Below are positions 1 to 4,016 of a DNA stretch of 7,613 bases, in pieces; position 1 is the first letter of the stretch; each line of letters begins with the position of its first letter. The DNA lies in contig JAFXHP010000012.1 in NCBI GenBank assembly GCA_017536285.1, positions 1 through 7,613 of the forward strand, in the 5' to 3' direction. The translations under genes were made by a program, and so were the position numbers. Source of the DNA: Clostridia bacterium (GTDB lineage: Bacteria; Bacillota_A; Clostridia; UMGS1883; HGM11501). The notes beneath the pieces are model-generated. The model ran no database searches and was not told where the DNA came from. It saw nothing but the letters and a program-made list of their open reading frames with translations.

Positions 1-191
1 AGGGTTTTGAGCCTTCCTTCAAACTGGCTTTCATAGCCCTTTACAAAAATAGGCTTCCACACTTCTTCAAGGGTGAGATTTTTAAGTGCTTTAAGATATT
101 TTTCTTCAACCTTCGGTCTTCCGTCGGGAAGGCGTTCTCCCTTCCACAAAGGTGTCAAAGCGATTATTTCTTCTCTGTCATTAAAATTCAT
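1..191 (-). CDS. RraA-family protein (aldolase/decarboxylase-like), N-terminal fragment
   Basis: Only the first 63 codons are present; the gene continues past the left edge. The visible protein begins MNFNDREEIIALTPLW, followed by KGERLPDGRPKV (17-28) and a helical stretch ending VKGYESQFEG (50-59). From memory, this LTPLW..GER.PDGRP.V opening is characteristic of a long-N-terminus group of RraA-like proteins. That family includes 4-hydroxy-4-methyl-2-oxoglutarate aldolases and oxaloacetate decarboxylases as well as RNase E inhibitors. The catalytic core lies outside the window, so activity cannot be checked. The ATG at 191 is preceded by GGAG inside the end of the upstream enolase-type gene, and the gap to that gene's TGA is 4 nt, so the two are almost certainly co-transcribed and translationally coupled. 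Aldol cleavage or decarboxylation of the dehydratase product is an inference from this pairing. Confidence 0.72.
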   Translation of the reverse strand, partial: MNFNDREEIIALTPLWKGERLPDGRPKVEEKYLKALKNLTLEEVWKPIFVKGYESQFEGRLKT

Positions 192-195
192 ACTA

Positions 196-1560
196 TCAGC
201 TCCATTCTCTGTCGTTTGCCCATTCTTTATCCCACTCTACAGTACTTCCCCAGGCTTTTGGGTATTTAGGATGCATATGCTCTTTTATAAGCTCTTCATT
301 TAAGCGTTCTATTCCGAGACCCGGAGTGTCCGGCACATTTACAAACCCGTTATGGAATAAGGGATTTTCAATACCGATTGCAAGGTCGTTCCACCAGGGA
401 ATGTCAACGGAGTGGAATTCAACCGCCCATACGTTCTGAATTGCCGCCGCCACATGGATTGCCGCCATCATAGCAATGGGGCTTTCCGCCATATGAATTG
501 CCATACCAACGCCGTATTTTTCGCACATATCACCAAGCTTTTTGGTCTCTAAAGCCCCGCCGATTGAAAGAAGGTCGGGATGTACCAAGGATACTGCACC
601 CGCTTCCATTAACGGACGGAAGTTTTCGGCAAGGTATATATCTTCGCCCGTTGCAAGCGGCACATTGCAGGAATCCGCAATTCTCTTATAGTGATTTGTA
701 AGATGCCAGGGCTGGATATCCTCAAGCCACGCGATGTTATACTTTTCAAGGCGTTTTGCAAACTTGATGCAGTCTTCAAGGGCAACGTGACCGAAGTGGT
801 CAATTGCAAGAGGAACTTCGTAGCCTGCCACCTCTCTTACCTCTTTAACATAGTTTTCAAGGTAGTCAAGTCCCTTTTCGGTGATTCTTATTCCCGTTGC
901 ATAGTGCGGGATCGTGAACACCTCATAGTTTTTGCCCAGCATCATATCCATATCAATAGATCCGCTCTGGTGAAGGATTGCCTTCATTGAGTATTTCTTG
1001 AAGTCCTCAATCATTCCGAGAGGTGCGTTTATGCATCCCGGCTCATCATATAAAAGCTCAACGCCTAAGTCCATCTTAACAATGGAAAAGCCCATATCGA
1101 TACGCTTTTTGATTGCCATACCCATATCACGGCCGGTGTGCTTTCCGTCAACGTCGGTATCGCCGTAAACCCTTACCTTGTCGCGGAACTTTCCGCCAAG
1201 CATCTGCCACAGCGGAACGCCCCAGGCTTTACCCGCCAGGTCCCAGAGGGCAATTTCAATTCCCGATACACCACCGCCCTGACGTGAAGGACCGCCAAAC
1301 TGCTTTATTCTTCTGAAAAGCTTATCCACATTGCACGGATTTTCACCGATAAGACGGCTTTTAAGCATAAGTGCATAGGTTGCACTGGAAGCATCTCTCA
1401 CTTCGCCGTAACCCGTGATGCCCTGATTTGTATAAATCTTTATCAAAGGACAGTGTTTGGGTGCACCTGTAATATTAGCAACACGTATGTCCGTTATTTT
1501 AAGCTCTGAAGGATTTGAATGAGTATTTACGTTTTCTTCCACCATTTCTTTTATGTTCAC
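196..1560 (-). CDS. Enolase-superfamily enzyme, mandelate racemase/muconate lactonizing type; probable sugar- or hydroxy-acid dehydratase
   Basis: A 454-residue enzyme of the enolase superfamily. These enzymes abstract the proton next to a carboxylate in a Mg2+-dependent (beta/alpha)8-type barrel. An N-terminal capping domain (about 20-135) includes the GG.SGIEIALWDLAGKA stretch near 96-112. Predicted metal ligands are D254 (AIDHFGH), E280 (WLED) and E306 (GEDIY). A mandelate-racemase-like His/Asp dyad is suggested by D329 (VHPDLLSIGG) and H356 (AIHMAES). The second-strand motif reads K162-M-D164, where classical members have KxK. About 90 residues separate it from D254, versus roughly 30 in mandelate racemase, so there is an insertion here. 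The frame is open up to 1719, but GTG at 1560 is chosen because AAGGGGG lies 7 nt upstream; an ATG at 1545 has a weaker site. It forms an operon with the RraA-like gene and is divergent from an AraC-type regulator. The family is confident; the substrate is not known. Confidence 0.88.
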   Translation of the reverse strand: MNIKEMVEENVNTHSNPSELKITDIRVANITGAPKHCPLIKIYTNQGITGYGEVRDASSATYALMLKSRLIGENPCNVDKLFRRIKQFGGPSRQGGGVSGIEIALWDLAGKAWGVPLWQMLGGKFRDKVRVYGDTDVDGKHTGRDMGMAIKKRIDMGFSIVKMDLGVELLYDEPGCINAPLGMIEDFKKYSMKAILHQSGSIDMDMMLGKNYEVFTIPHYATGIRITEKGLDYLENYVKEVREVAGYEVPLAIDHFGHVALEDCIKFAKRLEKYNIAWLEDIQPWHLTNHYKRIADSCNVPLATGEDIYLAENFRPLMEAGAVSLVHPDLLSIGGALETKKLGDMCEKYGVGMAIHMAESPIAMMAAIHVAAAIQNVWAVEFHSVDIPWWNDLAIGIENPLFHNGFVNVPDTPGLGIERLNEELIKEHMHPKYPKAWGSTVEWDKEWANDREWS

Positions 1561-1567
1561 TTCAATG

Positions 1568-1574
1568 CCCCCTT
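1568..1574 (-). promoter_or_regulatory. Ribosome binding site fixing the GTG start of the enolase-type gene
   Basis: On the minus strand AAGGGGG sits 7 nt before the GTG at 1560. It decides the start, because the open frame extends much further upstream into the regulator gene. Its two A residues are the complement of the first two T residues of the regulator's -35 box on the other strand. Confidence 0.75.
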
Positions 1575-1601
1575 GACAATATATCATTTTTTTATTATTA
1601 T
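1573..1601 (+). promoter_or_regulatory. Sigma-A-type promoter for the AraC-family regulator
   Basis: A perfect -35 box TTGACA (1573-1578) is followed, after a 17-nt spacer, by TATTAT (1596-1601), which matches 5 of 6 consensus bases. Transcription would begin near 1608 and give a leader of about 65 nt before the ATG at 1673. Its -10 box overlaps the -10 box of the opposing promoter by five bases, so one polymerase should exclude the other. Confidence 0.72.
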
Positions 1602-1625
1602 AAAATAAAAATGCAGTAAATTCAA
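1597..1625 (-). promoter_or_regulatory. Sigma-A-type promoter for the enolase-type/RraA-like operon
   Basis: Read on the minus strand, TTGAAT (1625-1620; 4 of 6) is followed by a 17-nt spacer and a perfect TATAAT (1602-1597). Transcription would begin near 1590 and give a leader of about 30 nt ending at the GTG at 1560. The weak -35 next to a perfect -10 fits a promoter helped by an activator, plausibly the divergent AraC-family protein. That role is inferred. Confidence 0.7.
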
Positions 1626-1672
1626 CCGTTATATTACTTGTTTTATCCACTATTTTAAGATTGGAGCATGTC

Positions 1673-2527
1673 ATGAGATTTTCAGAACACAGCTTAAATG
1701 ACCTTAAAGGCAGAAGCATCCTATCCTTTTACCATGCAAAGGCACCCTCGGGCATAAGAGAATTCCGCGAGCATTCCCACACAGAATGCGAAATTGCTCT
1801 TTTTGTATCGGGCGAAGGCATTTACTCCGTCCTTGGAAAAAGCTATCCTTTTTCCGTGGGGGATGTTTTCCTTTTTGCGGGAAATGAAGTTCACTACATA
1901 ACCGAAATATCGGACTGTGCCCCTCTTGATGTGATAGGAATTCAGTTTGAGCCAAAGCTTATATGGGAAAGCGGGTATGAAAATCTCCCCTTGCTTAAGC
2001 TTTTTACAGACCGAAGTAACCTTTTCGAAAACAGAATCTCACGTGATAACGAAAAGACCGAAGAAATAAGGCGTTCGATTTTGGAAATCGAAAAGGAGTT
2101 TTCAGAAAAAAAGGAAGGCTTTGAGCTTAAAATAAAAATGCTTTTATTTTCCGTTCTTTTAACCTTGCTTCGTGACTTTGGCTATGTAAAGGAGAGCAGC
2201 GATTCCGTAAACCGTGACACATTAAAAAGTCTTTCTGCCGCCACGGACTACATAAACAAAAATCTGTCAACAGATCTTACGCTCTCGGACATTGCAAAAA
2301 CATCGAACCTTGCCCCCTCTTATTTTTCTACCGTATTTAAAAAGTTCAACGGTGTAACACCTTTTGAATATATCACCATAAAGCGGGTGGAAAAGGCGAT
2401 TTCTTTACTTAAAAGCGGTGCATCGTCGGTACTTTCTGCCGCAGAGGAAGCCGGTTTTCAAAGTTCCTCAAACTTCTACAAGGCATTTTTCAAGGTAACC
2501 GGCAAAAAACCAAAGGATTATATTTAA
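1673..2527 (+). CDS. AraC-family transcriptional regulator with N-terminal cupin-like sensor
   Basis: A 284-residue DNA-binding regulator. The N-terminal part (about 15-95) has a cupin-like pattern: FREHSHTECEIALFVSGEG (31-49), then the turn FSVGDVFLFAGNEVHYI (60-76), typical of AraC-type small-molecule sensing domains. A linker helix region spans roughly 125-170. The C-terminal 100 residues form the double helix-turn-helix. The first unit is LTLSDIAKTSNLAPSYFSTV (202-221), followed by VTPFEYITIKRVEKAISLL. The second unit is near 253-272 (VLSAAEEAGFQSSSNFYKAF). The family signature ends KVTGKKPKDY, and length matches the usual 270-300. ATG 1673 is chosen because GGAG lies 6 nt upstream; an in-frame TTG at 1661 has no such site. 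It is divergent from the enolase-type operon, so local control of that operon is the natural reading. The ligand is unknown. Confidence 0.9.
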   Translation: MRFSEHSLNDLKGRSILSFYHAKAPSGIREFREHSHTECEIALFVSGEGIYSVLGKSYPFSVGDVFLFAGNEVHYITEISDCAPLDVIGIQFEPKLIWESGYENLPLLKLFTDRSNLFENRISRDNEKTEEIRRSILEIEKEFSEKKEGFELKIKMLLFSVLLTLLRDFGYVKESSDSVNRDTLKSLSAATDYINKNLSTDLTLSDIAKTSNLAPSYFSTVFKKFNGVTPFEYITIKRVEKAISLLKSGASSVLSAAEEAGFQSSSNFYKAFFKVTGKKPKDYI

Positions 2528-2534
2528 AATAGGC

Positions 2535-2563
2535 TTGTATTTATATACATTTTTTGTTATAAT
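2535..2563 (+). promoter_or_regulatory. Extended -10 promoter for xpt-rnhA
   Basis: TGTTATAAT (2555-2563) is a perfect extended -10 element. A poor -35, TTGTAT (2535-2540; 3 of 6), lies 17 nt upstream, as expected when the TG extension compensates. The start would be near 2570, leaving a leader of only about 24 nt. The spacer contains a small dyad, TGTAT-TTAT-ATACA (2536-2549), which could be an operator or chance AT-rich symmetry. Confidence 0.65.
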
Positions 2564-2593
2564 TAATTAAATTACATAAAAGGATGGGGTTAT

Positions 2594-3163
2594 ATGGAGC
2601 TTTTAAAGGAAAAAATCAGAGATACCGCATTACTTCTTGACGGAGGAATTGTCAAGGTTGATATGTTTTTGAACCATCAGCTTGACACCGCACTTTTATA
2701 TGAAATGGGAAAGGAATTTAAAAGGTTATTCCCTTCCGACAAAATAACAAAGATATTGACCGCAGAGGCATCCGGCATTGCCATTGCCGCTGTTGCAGGC
2801 TTGCAGTTTGGGGTTCCTGTTGTATTTGCCAAAAAGGGAAACCCGAAAAATATATGTAAGGATGCCTATACCGCAGACGTTTATTCCTATACAAAACAGG
2901 AATCAAAGCAGATAAGAGTGTCAAAGGAATATTTATCCGCATCTGATCATGTTTTAATCTTGGATGACTTCCTTGCAAACGGACAGGCTGTAAAGGGCCT
3001 TCTTGAAATTGTAAAGCAGAGCGGTGCAAGCTTAGAAGGCATCGGAATCGCCATTGAAAAGGGATTCCAGGAAGGCGGAAAATTAATCCGTGATATGGGA
3101 ATACGCTTAGAATCCCTCGCCATAATTGAAGAAATCAAAGACGGCGAAATCGTTTTCAGATAA
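2594..3163 (+). CDS. xpt: Xanthine phosphoribosyltransferase
   Basis: A cytoplasmic purine-salvage enzyme that joins xanthine to phosphoribosyl pyrophosphate, giving XMP and pyrophosphate. The 189-residue length and the whole sequence match Bacillus-type Xpt. Visible landmarks are KVDMFLNHQ (21-29), the EASGIA segment (58-63) and GVPVVFAKK (73-81). The phosphoribosyltransferase signature is [13 protein letters not shown] (120-132) with acidic pair D124-D125, and the C-terminal region has [11 protein letters not shown] (149-159). ATG 2594 is preceded by AGGATGGGG. The gene is first in an operon with rnhA, which follows after 10 nt. In B. subtilis xpt is controlled by a guanine riboswitch and paired with the xanthine permease gene pbuX. 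Neither is present here, so control must be exercised differently, if at all. The assignment is confident. Confidence 0.95.
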   Translation: MELLKEKIRDTALLLDGGIVKVDMFLNHQLDTALLYEMGKEFKRLFPSDKITKILTAEASGIAIAAVAGLQFGVPVVFAKKGNPKNICKDAYTADVYSYTKQESKQIRVSKEYLSASDHVLILDDFLANGQAVKGLLEIVKQSGASLEGIGIAIEKGFQEGGKLIRDMGIRLESLAIIEEIKDGEIVFR

Positions 3164-3173
3164 GGAAGATTTT

Positions 3174-3641
3174 ATGAAATTAATCGAGCTTTATACAGAT
3201 GGTGCCTGCTCCGGCAACCCCGGAAGCGGTGGCTTTGGTGTTATTCTTAAATATGGTGAGCATGTGAAGGAGCTTTATGAAGGCTATCGCCTTACCACCA
3301 ACAACCGTATGGAATTACTTGCGGCAATAAAAGGGCTGGAGGCATTGAAAGAGCCCTGCAAGGTGGACCTTTACAGTGACTCCAAGTATTTAACAGATGC
3401 CATTTTAAAAGGCTGGCTTACAAGCTGGCAAGCCAAAGGCTGGAGAAAGGCGGATAAATCCAAGGTATTAAACATCGACCTTTGGGAAAGGCTTCTTCCC
3501 TTGCTTGATACACACGAGGTTACGTTCCATTGGGTCAAGGGGCATGACGGCCACGCCGAAAACGAACGATGCGACGAATTGGCACGTCAGGGCTCTGCAA
3601 ATCCTACCTTTAACGACGAAGGGTACAGCGAAAACTTATAA
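3174..3641 (+). CDS. rnhA: Ribonuclease HI
   Basis: An endonuclease that cuts the RNA strand of RNA-DNA hybrids, removing R-loops and primer remnants with Mg2+ or Mn2+. The 155-residue protein matches the E. coli enzyme in length. It has all four active-site acids: D9 ([11 protein letters not shown]), E47 (NNRMEL), D69 (YSDSKY) and D134 (RCDELA). H124 lies in the flexible [11 protein letters not shown] loop. The basic-protrusion region is recognisable at about 81-100 ([18 protein letters not shown]), with its tryptophans. The frame is open to 3126, but ATG 3174 is chosen because AAGGAAG, overlapping the xpt stop codon, lies just upstream and the protein then starts in the family's usual place. 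It is the second gene of the xpt operon, with a 10-nt gap. The transcript likely ends at the hairpin about 35 nt downstream. Confidence 0.96.
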   Translation: MKLIELYTDGACSGNPGSGGFGVILKYGEHVKELYEGYRLTTNNRMELLAAIKGLEALKEPCKVDLYSDSKYLTDAILKGWLTSWQAKGWRKADKSKVLNIDLWERLLPLLDTHEVTFHWVKGHDGHAENERCDELARQGSANPTFNDEGYSENL

Positions 3642-3671
3642 AAAGAGATTATTTTTGACAACCAATAATTT

Positions 3672-3732
3672 TGTAGGGGCAGATGACCACATCTGCCCTT
3701 TTTTCTGGTCGATGCAGGCATCGACCTCTACA
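3672..3732. repeat. Palindromic element with three-way-junction fold (MITE/REP-like)
   Basis: The outer arms TGTAGGGG (3672-3679) and CCTCTACA (3725-3732) pair over 8 bp with one G-T wobble. Inside them lie two perfect hairpins: a 9-bp stem with loop ACCA (3677-3698), and an 8-bp stem, GGTCGATG/CATCGACC, with loop CAGG (3707-3726). The whole 61 nt can therefore fold as a Y, although the outer arms share a few bases with the inner stems. The GTAGGGGC opening and CTAC closing resemble palindromic dispersed repeats I recall from clostridial genomes. Copy number cannot be seen from one window, and no clear target-site duplication is visible. Confidence 0.6.
3677..3704 (+). terminator. Intrinsic terminator of the xpt-rnhA operon, within the palindromic element
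   Basis: A perfect 9-bp stem, GGGCAGATG (3677-3685) with CATCTGCCC (3690-3698), has a 4-nt loop and is followed at once by six T residues (3699-3704). It lies about 35 nt after the rnhA stop codon and is part of the larger repeat, so the repeat appears to supply the operon's terminator. Confidence 0.72.
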
Positions 3733-3767
3733 TTTTTTAATATCTATGGAGATGTCCCGTTGTATTT

Positions 3768-3806
3768 TGAGATTCTTCGTTCGCTACGCTCTCTCAGAAT
3801 GACTCA
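3768..3806. repeat. Dispersed-type imperfect palindrome (GAGATTCTTCG...CAGAATGAC)
   Basis: TGAG-ATTCT (3768-3776) pairs with AGAAT-GA-CTCA (3796-3806) through 9 bp with a 2-nt bulge, around a loop containing TTCGTTCGCTACGCTC. I recognise the reverse complement, beginning TCATTCTGAG and ending GAATCTCA, as a motif seen many times over in Clostridia and other bacterial genomes. This is from memory, not a search. A smaller imperfect hairpin follows near 3810-3831, with ATGAAGTG facing CAC-TCA-TTCAT. Confidence 0.5.
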
Positions 3807-3875
3807 AGATGAAGTGCTTCACTCATTCATAATGACAACAAAGAAATGCTTATCAAAATATAGTGCAAAATTGCC

Positions 3876-3906
3876 AAGGATTCTCACGAATGGAGAATCC
3901 TTTTTT
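3876..3906 (+). terminator. Strong intrinsic terminator upstream of the aconitase promoter
   Basis: A perfect 10-bp stem, AAGGATTCTC (3876-3885) with GAGAATCCTT (3893-3902), has a 7-nt loop and a T-run through 3906. It sits just before the aconitase promoter and would insulate that operon from upstream transcription. Since the xpt-rnhA transcript already has a hairpin near 3677, this is a second stop. The stem sequence, GGATTCTC/GAGAATCC, could itself belong to a repeat family. Confidence 0.72.
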
Positions 3907-3929
3907 ATACTTATAAAAAGTCTTAAAGA

Positions 3930-3958
3930 TTGACACATAACGACTTTTATGATAAAAT
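3930..3958 (+). promoter_or_regulatory. Near-consensus sigma-A promoter of the aconitase-icd operon
   Basis: A perfect -35 TTGACA (3930-3935), a 17-nt spacer, and TAAAAT (3953-3958; 5 of 6) with a TG extension at 3950-3951. The start would be near 3965 and the leader about 50 nt long. The 10-mer ATGATAAAAT occurs twice, at 3949-3958 and 3962-3971, so a second extended -10 lies 13 nt downstream. No operator is obvious. Confidence 0.75.
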
Positions 3959-4001
3959 AAAATGATAAAATTTATATATTCATCAAGTTTTTCGCATAAA
4001 G

Positions 4002-4007
4002 AAAGGA
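4002..4007 (+). promoter_or_regulatory. Ribosome binding site deciding the TTG start of the aconitase
   Basis: AAAGGA ends 9 nt before TTG 4017, and no ATG or GTG in frame offers a better site nearby. Starting here gives MGLTLTEKIL, the usual opening of this aconitase group. Confidence 0.7.
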
Positions 4008-4016
4008 CTGATTTTT

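Larger units (their letters stand above)
3642..4016. other. Repeat-rich 375-bp non-coding stretch between the rnhA and aconitase genes
   Basis: No credible gene lies here; the only long open frame is an out-of-frame continuation from inside rnhA without a ribosome binding site. In order, the stretch holds a three-way-junction palindrome with a terminator hairpin, a second palindromic repeat, about 70 nt with no recognised feature (3807-3875), a perfect 10-bp terminator, and the aconitase promoter and leader. The first two elements look like dispersed repeats dropped between operons. Confidence 0.7.

Noticed and set aside
691..990. Plus-strand open frame inside the enolase-type gene
   Set aside because: It is an antisense shadow of a well-supported coding region with catalytic motifs on the minus strand.
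1661..1672. TTG start for the AraC-family gene
   Set aside because: GGAG at 1663-1666 is correctly placed for ATG 1673 and would lie inside the coding region if TTG 1661 were used.
1561..1719. A longer N-terminus for the enolase-type protein, starting at 1719
   Set aside because: The extra residues (LRSFKLCSENLMTCSNL...) resemble no family extension, overlap the divergent regulator and cover both promoters. GTG 1560 has an excellent ribosome binding site.
2536..2555. TGTAT-TTAT-ATACA plus T6 as a terminator for the AraC-family gene
   Set aside because: The stem is only 5 AT-rich base pairs and lies inside the xpt promoter; too weak to call, though kept as a possible operator.
3126..3173. 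Upstream start for rnhA overlapping xpt
   Set aside because: It would add 16 residues with no family counterpart; ATG 3174 gives the standard RNase HI start and has AAGGAAG before it.
3505..3933. 142-codon open frame from inside rnhA across the intergenic repeats
   Set aside because: It is out of frame with rnhA, has no ribosome binding site, reads through a terminator and two palindromes, and encodes low-complexity sequence such as FEILRSLRSLRMTQDE from the repeat.
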